Notes under the pieces: generated by a model
Database searches by the model: none
Seen by the model: the letters and a program-made list of their open reading frames with translations, nothing else
What the model was told of the DNA's origin: nothing
DNA from: Paraplanobispora siamensis
GTDB lineage: Bacteria; Actinomycetota; Actinomycetes; Streptosporangiales; Streptosporangiaceae
DNA: 64,000 bases
Assembly: GCF_016863175.1 (NCBI RefSeq)
Contig: NZ_BOOJ01000018.1
Coordinates: 115,796 to 179,795 of the forward strand
Direction of reading: 5' to 3'
Part shown: piece by piece, positions 40,941-49,401 of the stretch
Layout of the letters: every line of letters begins with the position of its first letter
How positions within the stretch are numbered: the stretch's first letter is position 1
Made by a program: the position numbers and the translations under genes

Positions 40941-42815
40941 TCACCGGATCGGACGGTGCACGTTCTCGGCCTCAGAAGGGCCGGAGCCGGTGACGGCGAT
41001 CCACGGCCCCTCGATGGAGGCGTCCAGGATGCCCTCCTCCAGGAAGGCGTAGCGGCCCTGCAGGAGATAACGCGCCAGCCGTACGTCGCGCGCGTCGGTG
41101 TTGATCCACAACCGGCGGAACAGCGCCTCGGCCCGCAGCCGCGCCTGGCGGCAGAAGACGTCGGCGATCTCGGCGGGCTTGCATCCCAGCTCGGTGGCCT
41201 CCTCCTGGGCGCGCACGCACGTCGCGGTGATCGCGAACAGCTCGGCGCCGATGTCCACGATCCTGCCCAGGAAGCCCTGCTTGTGCTCCAGCCGGCCCTG
41301 CCAGCGGGACATGCCGTAGAAGGTGGAACGGGCGAGCCTGCGGCTGGCGCGCTCGACGTATCGCAGGTGACCGGCCAGAGGGCCGAAGTCGCCGTAGGCG
41401 CCGGGCCGGTTGCCGGAGCCCGCGACCAGCGTGGGCAGCCAGCGGGCGTAGAAGCCGCCGGCGCGGGCGGCCGCGCGGGCCTTGTCGCGGCCCGAGGCCG
41501 CGGGGTCGATGAGCCGACCGGCCACCGACAGGTGCGTGTCCACCGCCTCGCGGGCGATGAGCAGCTGCATGATCTCGGTGGAGCCCTCGAAGATCCGGTT
41601 GATCCGCACGTCCCGGAGTATCTGCTCGGCGGGCACCCCCCGCTCGCCTCTGGCGGCCAGCGACTCGGCGGTCTCGTAGCCGCGCCCGCCGCGGATCTGC
41701 ACCAGCTCGTCGGCGACCTTCCAGGCCATCTCCGAGGCGTACAGCTTGGCCAGGGCGGCCTCGATCCTGATGTCGTTGCTCTCGTCGTCGGCCAGGCGGC
41801 AGGACAGGTCCATCACCGCCTCCAGCGCGTAGGCGGTGCCGGAGATGAACGCGATCTTCCGCGCCACCGCCTCGTGCCCGCCGATCGGGCTCCCCCACTG
41901 CACGCGTTCCGTGGCCCACTCACGGGCGATCTTCACAGCCCACTTGGCGTTGCCCGCGCAGGAGGCGGGCAGGGACAGCCGGCCGGTGTTCAGGGTCGTC
42001 AGGGCGATCTTCAGTCCCTGGCCCTCGCGGCCGATGAGGTTGGCGGCCGGGACGCGCACCTGGTGGAACCGCGTCACGCCGTTCTCGATGCCGCGCAGTC
42101 CCATGAACGCGTTGCGCCGCTCGACGGTGACGCCGGGGCTGCCCGCCTCGACGACGAACGCGGAGATGCCGCGCTCCGTGCGGGCCATCACCACCAGCAG
42201 GCCCGCCACCACCCCGTTGGTCGTCCAGAGCTTCACGCCGTCGAGCACGTAGTCGTCGCCGTCGCGGGTGGCCGTGGTCCCCAGCCGGGCCGGGTCGGAG
42301 CCGACGTCGGGCTCGGTCAGCAGGAAGGCCGAGACTTCACCCTTGGCGCACCGGGGCAGGAAGGCGCGCTTCTGCTCCTCGGTGCCGAACAGCTTCAGCG
42401 GCTGCGGCACCCCGATCGACTGGTGCGCCGAGAGCAGGGTGCTGATCGCGGGGGAGTAGGAGCCGGTGAGCAGCAGCGCCCGGCCGTAGTGCAGGTGGCT
42501 CAGGCCCAGCCCGCCGTACTCCTCGTCGATGGTGATCCCGAACGCGCCGAGCCCCGCGAGTCCCTTGACGACCTGGTCGGGGATCTGCGCGGTCCGCTCG
42601 ATCAGCGCCGGGTCCACCGAGGTGTCGAGGAAGCGGCGGAGGGCGCGCAGGAACTCCTGGCCCTTCTTGGCCTTCTCATCCGGCAGGACGGGCGCGGGAT
42701 GGACCAGGTCGAGGCGGAAGTCGCCGAGAAAGAGCTGCTTGCCGAAGCTGGGCCGGACCCACTCCTTCTCTCGGGCCTGCTCGGTCACCTCGCGTGCCTT
42801 GGCGTACTCGGTCAT
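40941..42815 (-). CDS. Acyl-CoA dehydrogenase, long (624-aa) type
   Basis: The 624-residue ACAD has an extended N-terminus (about 1-60, EQAREKEWVRPSFGKQLFLGDF) and C-terminal addition (about 450-624), as in very-long-chain or TIGR-type large ACADs. Signatures are FLLTEPDVGSDPARLGTTATRDGD, LWTTNGVVAGLLVV, RGGRGYETAESLAARG and NRIFEGSTEIMQLLIAREAVD. It would start beta-oxidation of a long or unusual acyl-CoA. ATG with GGAGG 6 nt upstream. No electron-transfer flavoprotein genes are nearby. Confidence 0.9.
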   Translation of the reverse strand: MTEYAKAREVTEQAREKEWVRPSFGKQLFLGDFRLDLVHPAPVLPDEKAKKGQEFLRALRRFLDTSVDPALIERTAQIPDQVVKGLAGLGAFGITIDEEYGGLGLSHLHYGRALLLTGSYSPAISTLLSAHQSIGVPQPLKLFGTEEQKRAFLPRCAKGEVSAFLLTEPDVGSDPARLGTTATRDGDDYVLDGVKLWTTNGVVAGLLVVMARTERGISAFVVEAGSPGVTVERRNAFMGLRGIENGVTRFHQVRVPAANLIGREGQGLKIALTTLNTGRLSLPASCAGNAKWAVKIAREWATERVQWGSPIGGHEAVARKIAFISGTAYALEAVMDLSCRLADDESNDIRIEAALAKLYASEMAWKVADELVQIRGGRGYETAESLAARGERGVPAEQILRDVRINRIFEGSTEIMQLLIAREAVDTHLSVAGRLIDPAASGRDKARAAARAGGFYARWLPTLVAGSGNRPGAYGDFGPLAGHLRYVERASRRLARSTFYGMSRWQGRLEHKQGFLGRIVDIGAELFAITATCVRAQEEATELGCKPAEIADVFCRQARLRAEALFRRLWINTDARDVRLARYLLQGRYAFLEEGILDASIEGPWIAVTGSGPSEAENVHRPIR

Positions 42816-42884
42816 CGTGACCTCCTCGGGCGCGGATGGCTCCGACGCTACCCCTGGGTAGGGATCCCGAGAAGGGCACCCGGG

Positions 42885-43616
42885 TCAGCGCGGGACGCGG
42901 GCGACGCAGAAGACCGTCTGACCGAAGGGCGGCCGGATGAACCGCTCGATGAAGCGGGTGGCCGGCACGACCGTGCGGTCGTAGATCTTGACCAGGCGGG
43001 GGTCGGGGTAGCCGACGCCGCCGCGGCGCACGGCGGCCCACCAGGCGATGCCGCCGAGGAAGTTGATCGGCTTGAGCACGTCGATGTCGAGCCCGGCCTT
43101 GGAGACCGTGCTGCGCAGCGTGGCGGGGGTGTAGCGGGTGACGTGGCCGACCTTGCGGTCGAAGTCCCCGTAGAGCTGCATGTAGCCGGGCACCCAGATG
43201 ACGATGCGCCCGCCGGGCACGGTCACCGCGGCGAGCGAGCGCAGAGCCTCGACGTCCTCCTCGATGTGCTCCAGGACGTTCATCATGACGACGGTGTCGA
43301 CCTTCTCCCCGATGGGGATCTCGGTCGGCAGGCCGAACTGCAGGACGTCTACGTCGTCGTGGGTGGCGAAGCGCTTCTGCAGCTGCTCCACGCAGTAGGG
43401 GTCGAAGTCGCTGACCACCAGCCGGTCCAGCCGGGGCAGGAACTGCTCGGCGAAGTGTCCCAGACCGGAGCCGATCTCCAGCAGGGAGCGGCCCACGTGC
43501 GGGGCGACCATGTCGAACTCGTACTGCCGGTAGTTCTTGGCCTCGTCGCCACCGAGGTGGTTCTCCAGGGCCTCGTCGCCGGCCGCGGGTTGCACTACGC
43601 GGTCATACCCAGACAT
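42885..43616 (-). CDS. Class I SAM-dependent methyltransferase
   Basis: The 243-residue protein has motif I LLEIGSGLGHFAEQF (about 44-58), acidic loop VVSDFDPYCVEQL, and VVMMNVLEHIEEDVEALRSLAAVTVPGGRIVIWVPG. The domain is Methyltransf_11/23 type; the substrate is unknown. I start it at the ATG in MSGYDRVVQP because the upstream extension is arginine-rich with no RBS. It precedes the large ACAD on the same strand with a 69-bp gap. Confidence 0.83.
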   Translation of the reverse strand: MSGYDRVVQPAAGDEALENHLGGDEAKNYRQYEFDMVAPHVGRSLLEIGSGLGHFAEQFLPRLDRLVVSDFDPYCVEQLQKRFATHDDVDVLQFGLPTEIPIGEKVDTVVMMNVLEHIEEDVEALRSLAAVTVPGGRIVIWVPGYMQLYGDFDRKVGHVTRYTPATLRSTVSKAGLDIDVLKPINFLGGIAWWAAVRRGGVGYPDPRLVKIYDRTVVPATRFIERFIRPPFGQTVFCVARVPR

Positions 43617-44019
43617 GCGTTTCCGTCCAGCTCGCAGAAAACCGTGGCGCGGTGGCCACGGCTCGGACAGGCAAAGTCTAGTAGCCGTTCCCCCGGCGGG
43701 GTTCCGCAAACCTTTTTCCGATCTTCGGGAGGAGGCTGCCCGCGGTGCGCGGAGAGCGTTCGGAGACGGGGGCCGACAGATCGGGAGACGTTCTCCGGCG
43801 GAGATCCATTACGGCATTTTCTTTGTGAATCCCCAGTTCAGCCGCGCCGCCGGGGGAACATGGACGATTCGGACGTTCTCTCGTTCCAGGAGGAACTTCA
43901 CCCCTGGTGAGCAGGGAGATTTCTCCTCGGGAGGAAGAATTCACACCCGCAAATCTCATCACGCTGAGTTCGTAATCCTCACCAGGTGTTATGTCTTCCA
44001 GTGGAAGGAGCACGAAACT
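43617..44019. other. Intergenic region between the methyltransferase and STAND1
   Basis: This 403-bp divergent region contains no clear gene. TAGACT (minus strand, 43680-43675) is a possible -10 for the methyltransferase. The stretch 43800-44010 has lower GC and includes a 16-codon ORF (ATG at 43860, preceded by GGGGGAA) that could be a leader peptide, and AAGGAG ahead of STAND1. Confidence 0.5.
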
Positions 44020-46062
44020 ATGTCCAACCCATGGTGGCGTGGGAACCTCCCCACGGAGACGAGCAGTTTCGTCGGCCGGGAGGCCGAGATCCGGAAGCTG
44101 ATCAAGACTCTCGCCGACGCGCCGCTGGTCACGGTCGTCGGTGCCGAAGGCGTGGGAAAGTCGCGGATCGCCGTCAAGGCCGCCGAGGAATGCCGTGACT
44201 TCCATCTGGACGGTGCCTGGCTGGTCGAGCTGTCGGGCGAGCGCAACGGCGACCTGCTGGCCCACACGGTCGCGGCCGTCCTCGGGCTCCGTGAGGAGTC
44301 GCCCCGTCCCCAGTCCGAGGTGCTCGTGGAGTTCCTCGCGGGCAAGAAGCTCCTGCTGCTGCTCGACACCTGCGAGGACCTCCTGCCCGCCTGCCGCGAG
44401 CTGGTGACGGCGATCCTGGCCGGGGCGCCCGGCGTGCGGATCGTCGCCACCTCCCGTCAGCCTCTCGGCCTGGCCGAGGAGGCGGTCCTGCGCGTCGAGC
44501 CCTTCCCCGTGCCCCGGTCCGGCGGCGAGGGACCGGGGGAGAACGAAGCGCTCCGGCTCTTCCTCGACCGGGCCCGGTCCACGGCCCCCGGCCTGACCCC
44601 CGACGGGACGGGGCTGGAGGCCGCCGCCCGGATCTGCCGCCGCCTGGACGGCATCCCCCTGGCCATCGAGCTGGCGGCCGGGCGGGTCACGACGATGCCG
44701 GTCGAGTCGTTCGCCGAGCGGCTGGAGAGCCGGTTCACCGCGCTGTCGGCCAACCGGGCGCTGATCTCCCACCGGCAGACGCTGCGCACGGCGATCGCCT
44801 GGGCCTACGAGCTGTGCACCCCCGGCGAGCGCCTGCTCTGGGCGCGCCTGTCGGTCTTCGCCGGGAACTTCGACGCCGAGGCGGCCGTCTGGGTCTGCGG
44901 CGACGAGCACCTGCCGGACGTCTCCGACCTGCTGTCCGAACTCGTGGAGCGGTCCCTGCTCATCCGGGTGCCCGGCGGCTACCGGCAGCTCGACACGATC
45001 AGGGAGTACGGCAGGGAGCAGCTCGTCCGGCTCCAGGACGAGGAGCGGCTGGCCCTGCGGCACCGCTACTACTACCTCGACCTCGCCCGCCGCGCCGACC
45101 GCAACTGGTACGGCCCCGACCAGGAGAGCTGGGCCCGGCGCCTGAACTTCTCCATCACCAATCTCCGCCTCGCCCTCGACTCCGACGTGCCCTCCAGCCC
45201 GATGTCCATCGAGCTCGCCGGGACGCTGTGGATCCTCTGGTTCTGCCTGGGCCGCATGCACGAGGGCCGCTACTACATGAAGCGGGCGATCGACGCCGCG
45301 CCCATCACCGACCCCGGCCTGCCCAAGCTCCTGTGGGCGGACGGCTGCGTGGCGATGGCCCAGGGCGACATGGAGTCCGGCCGCCACCGGGCCGAGATGG
45401 CGCTGACGGCCGCTCTGGACTGGGGCGACTACGCGGCGGCCGGCCACGCCCAGCTCCGCCTGGCGACCCGCGCCCTGTGCGTGGGAGAGCTCGAAGAGGT
45501 CGCCCCCAGCATCGAACTGGTTCGTGAATACTTCCGGAGGGCACAGATCATGACCGTCAGCGAGCCCCTCGCCCTGGTCACCGCGGCCATGGCCGCCGTC
45601 TGGCAGGGTGACTTCGCCAGGGCCATCGACGTGCTGGAGGAGGCCCAGCGCCTGTGCGACAGCCGAGGCGAACGCTGGGCCCGCGCCTACGGTGACTACG
45701 TCCTGTCCATCGCCCAGCTCGGCCTGGGCCGGGCGGAGGAGGCCGAGGTCGCCGCCCGGCAGTCGCTGGAGGCCAAATGGCAGCTGCGCGACACCACCGG
45801 GGTGGCGCTGGCCCTGGAGCAGCTCGCGGTGATCGCCGCGGTCCAGGGCGACGGATACCGTACGGCGCGGCTGCAGGGATCGGGCATGCGGCTGTGGACC
45901 ACGTTCGGGCTGCGGGGGTTCGGCACGGAGAGCATGTCGGAGCCGCGGACCGTGGCCGAGCGCACCGCCCGCCAGCTCATCGGCGACGGGACCTACGACG
46001 CCGCCTTCGCCGAGGGACACGACGACGACCCCGACGCCGCGGTCGCCTTCGCCCTCGACTAG
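44020..46062 (+). CDS. STAND ATPase with TPR-like repeats, no DNA-binding domain (STAND1)
   Basis: The 680-residue protein has an NB-ARC-type ATPase (about 15-300): FVGREAEI, P-loop GAEGVGKS at 41-48, Walker B KLLLLLDTCEDL, sensor VRIVATSRQPLG and GIPLAIELAAGRV. A winged-helix-like segment (about 270-340, LRTAIAWAYELCTPGERLLWARLSVF) and TPR-like helical repeats (about 370-660) follow. It resembles the ATPase/TPR half of AfsR/MalT-type regulators, but the BTAD/SARP or LuxR DNA-binding part is absent at both ends. Such proteins are ligand-triggered oligomeric switches. ECF sigma and membrane-protein genes follow at 46150, so it may regulate them. ATG preceded by AAGGAG. Confidence 0.87.
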   Translation: MSNPWWRGNLPTETSSFVGREAEIRKLIKTLADAPLVTVVGAEGVGKSRIAVKAAEECRDFHLDGAWLVELSGERNGDLLAHTVAAVLGLREESPRPQSEVLVEFLAGKKLLLLLDTCEDLLPACRELVTAILAGAPGVRIVATSRQPLGLAEEAVLRVEPFPVPRSGGEGPGENEALRLFLDRARSTAPGLTPDGTGLEAAARICRRLDGIPLAIELAAGRVTTMPVESFAERLESRFTALSANRALISHRQTLRTAIAWAYELCTPGERLLWARLSVFAGNFDAEAAVWVCGDEHLPDVSDLLSELVERSLLIRVPGGYRQLDTIREYGREQLVRLQDEERLALRHRYYYLDLARRADRNWYGPDQESWARRLNFSITNLRLALDSDVPSSPMSIELAGTLWILWFCLGRMHEGRYYMKRAIDAAPITDPGLPKLLWADGCVAMAQGDMESGRHRAEMALTAALDWGDYAAAGHAQLRLATRALCVGELEEVAPSIELVREYFRRAQIMTVSEPLALVTAAMAAVWQGDFARAIDVLEEAQRLCDSRGERWARAYGDYVLSIAQLGLGRAEEAEVAARQSLEAKWQLRDTTGVALALEQLAVIAAVQGDGYRTARLQGSGMRLWTTFGLRGFGTESMSEPRTVAERTARQLIGDGTYDAAFAEGHDDDPDAAVAFALD

Positions 46063-46149
46063 GGCACGTCTTGAGGATCTTCTCGCCTGCCGCGACGGCG
46101 AAGATCGATAAGACATGCTCCGGGGGCTTCCGTCCGGGACCGCGATGCG

Positions 46150-46719
46150 GTGAAATCTGTCAGGACATCCGAAGGAGTCCAGACGGACGACGACGAGGCG
46201 ATCGCCCGCTCCCTGGCCGGTGACCTGTCCGCCTACGAGGTACTGGTCACCCGCTACAGCATGCTCGCGCACCGCACCGCCGCGATGCTCGGCGCCGGAG
46301 ACGAAGCCGAGGACGTGGTCCAGGAGGCCTTCGTCAAGGCCTACCGCCACCTGGCCGGCTTCCGCCGCGACGCGCCCTTCCGGCCCTGGCTGCTGCGGAT
46401 CGTCGCCAACGAGACCCACAACCTGACGCGCTCGCGCGGGCGCCGCGCCGACCTCGCCGGCAAGCTCACCGACCTCGACCCGCCCGAGGCCGAGGGGCCC
46501 GAGGAGGCCGCGGTGGCCACCGACCGCCGTACCCGGCTGCTCGAGGCGGTGCGTACGCTTCCCGAGCGGGAACGTCACCCGGTCGTCTGCAGGTATTTCC
46601 TGCAGTTGTCGGAGGCCGAGACCGCCCAGGTGCTCGGCATCCCGGTCGGCACCGTCAAGTCGCGGACCTCCCGCGGCCTGGCCCGTCTGCGTGAGGAGGT
46701 GGACCGTGACCTCACCTGA
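46150..46719 (+). CDS. ECF RNA polymerase sigma factor (ECF1)
   Basis: The 189-residue sigma factor has region 2 (about 25-90: YEVLVTRYSMLAHRTAAML, EDVVQEAFVKAYRHLAGFR, FRPWLLRIVANE) and region 4 (about 130-185: LPERERHPVVCRYFLQLSEAETAQVLGIPVGTVKSRTSRGLARLREE). It directs polymerase to a private promoter set. The stop overlaps the start of the next gene by 14 nt, indicating a sigma/anti-sigma pair. The GTG at 46150 is the only start preserving all of region 2, but its RBS is weak. STAND1 is 87 bp upstream on the same strand. Confidence 0.92.
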   Translation: MKSVRTSEGVQTDDDEAIARSLAGDLSAYEVLVTRYSMLAHRTAAMLGAGDEAEDVVQEAFVKAYRHLAGFRRDAPFRPWLLRIVANETHNLTRSRGRRADLAGKLTDLDPPEAEGPEEAAVATDRRTRLLEAVRTLPERERHPVVCRYFLQLSEAETAQVLGIPVGTVKSRTSRGLARLREEVDRDLT

Positions 46720-47722
46720 CGAGCCCGACGACCTGGAGTCCCGCCTCCTCGCCCTCGGCGAGTCCCTCGACGTCCCGGCCCCGCCCCCCACCGACGTGGC
46801 CGCCGCCGTACGCGCCCGCCTCGAAGCCCTCCCCTCCCCCCAACGCCACCCCCTCCCCACCTCCACGGATTCCGACGCCGGGGGCACTGCTTCCCCCGAG
46901 GCCGCCTCCTCGGATGCGGCGTCCCCCGGTGCCGGTTCCGCGGATCCCGTCGTCCCGGATGCGGCGTCCCCCGAGGCCGATCCCTCCGGCTCCGGGGATT
47001 CCGAGCCGTCCGATCCGGATGCCTCCGGCCCGGCCTCCCCGGCCCCCGGCCCGTCCCGGCCCGCACGGGGCTCCCGTCGTCCACGGGGTTTCCCCCCGGC
47101 GCCGGTACGGCGGGCGGGGCGTACGGCGCGGCCCGGCGCCCGGGTGCGGCGGCGGGTCGTGGTGGCAGTGGTGGCCGTCATGGTCGCGTTGTTCTTCGGC
47201 GCCACCCCCGTGGGGCGGGCCGCCGTGGCCGAGATCCTCAGGTTCGCCGGGATCGAGCTGAGGATCGGCGGGGATCCGGGGCCGCTGCCGTCAGGGGTGC
47301 CGAGCCCGCTGCCGGGGGAGGAGCGCGTCACGTTGCAGCAGGCGCGTGAGCGGGTCGTCTTCCCGGTCGGGGTCCCGGCGGCGCTGGGTGAGCCGCAGGA
47401 CGTCAGGGTCAGCGACGGCGGCCGGGTGGTGTCGATGCTGTGGCCCGGTGTCAGGCTGGACCAGTACGACGGCACGCTCGACGTCGTCTTCCGCAAGGAG
47501 CTGGGCGAGCCCTGGCCGGAGGACGCCGTGGTCGGCAACTCGCACGCCTGGTGGATCCCGGCCAAGCACGCCCTGACCTACCGGCCAAGGGCGGGCGGGC
47601 CCGAGGTGGAGTCCCGCCTGTCCGGCTCCACCCTCATCTGGCAGCGCGGCCAGGTCGGCCTGCGCCTGGAAGGACCCGCCGACCTCGCCCGCGCCCGGGA
47701 GATCGCCGAATCGGTCCGTTGA
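46706..47722 (+). CDS. Membrane-anchored anti-sigma-like partner of ECF1
   Basis: The 338-residue protein has a short N-terminal cytoplasmic helix region (DDLESRLLALGESLDVPAPPPTDVAAAVRARLEAL), a low-complexity Ser/Pro/Asp-rich stretch (about 50-130), one helix (about 152-172) after RVRRR, and an extracytoplasmic domain (about 185-338). No ZAS zinc motif (HxxxCxxC) is visible. Overlap with the sigma gene and GAGGAGG 6 nt before the GTG support coexpression. Its role as anti-sigma factor is inferred from position and topology. The outer domain (LDQYDGTLDVVFRKELG, HAWWIPAKHALTYR) is unrecognised. Confidence 0.75.
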   Translation: MTSPDEPDDLESRLLALGESLDVPAPPPTDVAAAVRARLEALPSPQRHPLPTSTDSDAGGTASPEAASSDAASPGAGSADPVVPDAASPEADPSGSGDSEPSDPDASGPASPAPGPSRPARGSRRPRGFPPAPVRRAGRTARPGARVRRRVVVAVVAVMVALFFGATPVGRAAVAEILRFAGIELRIGGDPGPLPSGVPSPLPGEERVTLQQARERVVFPVGVPAALGEPQDVRVSDGGRVVSMLWPGVRLDQYDGTLDVVFRKELGEPWPEDAVVGNSHAWWIPAKHALTYRPRAGGPEVESRLSGSTLIWQRGQVGLRLEGPADLARAREIAESVR

Positions 47723-47747
47723 GCGCCGCCGGTCGCACCCCGGCTCC

Positions 47748-48791
47748 TCAGCCCGCCGGCTCCGGCGGCACACCGGACGCCAGCCAGTCGTCCACCCCCC
47801 GCAACAGCTCCTTGCGCACCGTCTCCGGCGCCGCCGAGCCCCGGATCGACTGCCGCGCCAGCTCGGCCACCTCCGCGTCGGCGAACCCGAGCACCCCCCT
47901 GGCCAGCTCGTACTGGTCCAGCAGCCGCGAGCCGAACAGCAACGGGTCGTCGGCGCCCAACGCGATCGGCACCCCCGCCTCGAACAGCCGCCGCAGCGGC
48001 ACGTCCCCGGGATGCTCGGCCACCCCGAGCCCGACGTTCGACATCGGGCAGACCTCGCACGTGATCCGCCGCTCGGCGAGCATCTCCATCAGCCGGGGCG
48101 ACTCCGCGGCCCGCACCCCGTGCCCCAACCGGTCGGCGCCCAGCTCCTCCACGCACTCGGCCACGCTCGCCGGGCCCAGCAGCTCCCCGCCGTGCGGTAC
48201 GGCCAGCAGCCCCGCGCGCCTGGCGATCCGGAAGGCCCGGTCGAACTCGCGGGCCCGGCCCCGGCGCTCGTCGTTGGACAGGCCGAACCCGACCACGCCC
48301 CGGTCCATGTACTGCACCGCGAGGCGGGCGAGCGTCCTGGCGTCCAGCGGGTGCCGGGTCCGGTTGGCGGCCACCACGACCGCGATCCCGATCCCGGCGT
48401 GCTCGGCGGCCCGGTCCACCGCGTCGAGCATCAGCTCCATCGTGGCCGTGAGCCCGCCGAAGCGCTGGGCGTACCCCGACGGGTCCACCTGGATCTCCAG
48501 CCAGCCCGACCCCTCGGCCGCCTCGTCCTCGGCGGTCTCCCGCATCAGCCGGTAGAGGTCGTCGGGCCGCCGCAGCACCGACCGCGCGATGTCGTAGAGC
48601 CGCTGGAAGCGGAACCAGCCCCGCTCGTCGGTGGCCCGGAGTTTGGGCGGCCAGTCCTCCTTCAGCGCGTCGGGAAGGTGCAGGCCGTGCCCGTCGGCCA
48701 GCTCCACCAGCGTGGAGTGGCGCATGGAGCCGGTGAAGTGCAGGTGCAGGTGGGCCTTGGGCAGATCGCGGAGCGGACGTGGCATTTCCAT
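47748..48791 (-). CDS. Adenosine deaminase-like metallohydrolase
   Basis: The 347-residue TIM-barrel deaminase of the adenosine/AMP deaminase family has the metal motif KAHLHLHFTG, VPHGGE, DRLGHGVRA, ITCEVCPMSNVGLG and IALGADDPLLFG. These give the zinc ligands and catalytic Glu/His/Asp. It would deaminate adenosine or a related purine nucleoside such as aminodeoxyfutalosine. The start is ATG 48791 (MEMPRPL); the ATG six bases downstream is also possible. It lies between two sigma-factor operons and on the opposite strand, so it is either an insertion in the island or linked to it by a nucleoside signal. The latter is speculation. Confidence 0.87.
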   Translation of the reverse strand: MEMPRPLRDLPKAHLHLHFTGSMRHSTLVELADGHGLHLPDALKEDWPPKLRATDERGWFRFQRLYDIARSVLRRPDDLYRLMRETAEDEAAEGSGWLEIQVDPSGYAQRFGGLTATMELMLDAVDRAAEHAGIGIAVVVAANRTRHPLDARTLARLAVQYMDRGVVGFGLSNDERRGRAREFDRAFRIARRAGLLAVPHGGELLGPASVAECVEELGADRLGHGVRAAESPRLMEMLAERRITCEVCPMSNVGLGVAEHPGDVPLRRLFEAGVPIALGADDPLLFGSRLLDQYELARGVLGFADAEVAELARQSIRGSAAPETVRKELLRGVDDWLASGVPPEPAG

Positions 48792-48883
48792 ATGGTGCCG
48801 TACCCTCGGCGCACCGCGGTGAATGCGGCTCTCAACCTGGCGGCGCGTCCGTGCGTTGGGGAGGGCGAAAGGGGACCCCGCCG

Positions 48884-48912
48884 ATGACGGAAGAACGCTG
48901 ATGACGGAAGAA
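48884..48912. repeat. 17-bp duplication spanning the ECF2 start codon
   Basis: ATGACGGAAGAA occurs at 48884-48895 and again at 48901-48912. The first copy, which has AAAGGGGA at the right distance, opens a five-codon ORF (MTEER) whose TGA overlaps the second ATG. ECF2 translation may therefore depend on re-initiation. Confidence 0.7.
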
Positions 48913-49401
48913 GACGAGGCGGCCTTCGACGAGTTCCTGGCCGCACGGAGTACGGCGCTGCTGCGCACCGCGATCCTGGTCTGCGGCGCGTCGCAGCACG
49001 ACGCCGAGGACCTGGTGCAGAACGCGCTGGAGAAGGTCTACCGGCACTGGAGCCGGATCCGCCACGACAACCCCGAGTCCTACGCACGCAGGGTCGTGGT
49101 CAACGCCGCGATCAGCGCCGCGCGCAGGCGCCGGGTGATCCAGGAGATCACCTTCGCCCGGCCGCCGGACACCCCGGCCGCCTCTCCCGACGTGGAGCTG
49201 CGCGAGGAGTTGATGACGGAACTGCGCCGGCTGCCGGCGCGGATGCGCGCGGTGCTGGTGCTGCGCTACTGGGAGGACCTGTCGGAGAACGAGACGGCCG
49301 CGCTCATGGGCTGCTCGACGGGGACCGTGAAGAGCCAGGCCGCACGGGGGCTGGCCAGGATTCGCGAACGCATGAGCCCGCGGGAAGGGGTGCTGGGATG
49401 A
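48901..49401 (+). CDS. SigE-family ECF sigma factor (ECF2)
   Basis: The 166-residue protein of the actinobacterial SigE-type group has region 2 (AAFDEFLAARSTALLRTAILVCGASQHDAEDLVQNALEKVYRHW) and region 4 (LRRLPARMRAVLVLRYWEDLSENETAALMGCSTGTVKSQAARGLARIRE). ATG 48901 is preceded by an in-frame-shifted duplicate start (see the repeat at 48884). The stop overlaps the next gene (ATGA), pairing it with a PASTA-domain membrane protein. Target promoters are unknown. Confidence 0.92.
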   Translation: MTEEDEAAFDEFLAARSTALLRTAILVCGASQHDAEDLVQNALEKVYRHWSRIRHDNPESYARRVVVNAAISAARRRRVIQEITFARPPDTPAASPDVELREELMTELRRLPARMRAVLVLRYWEDLSENETAALMGCSTGTVKSQAARGLARIRERMSPREGVLG

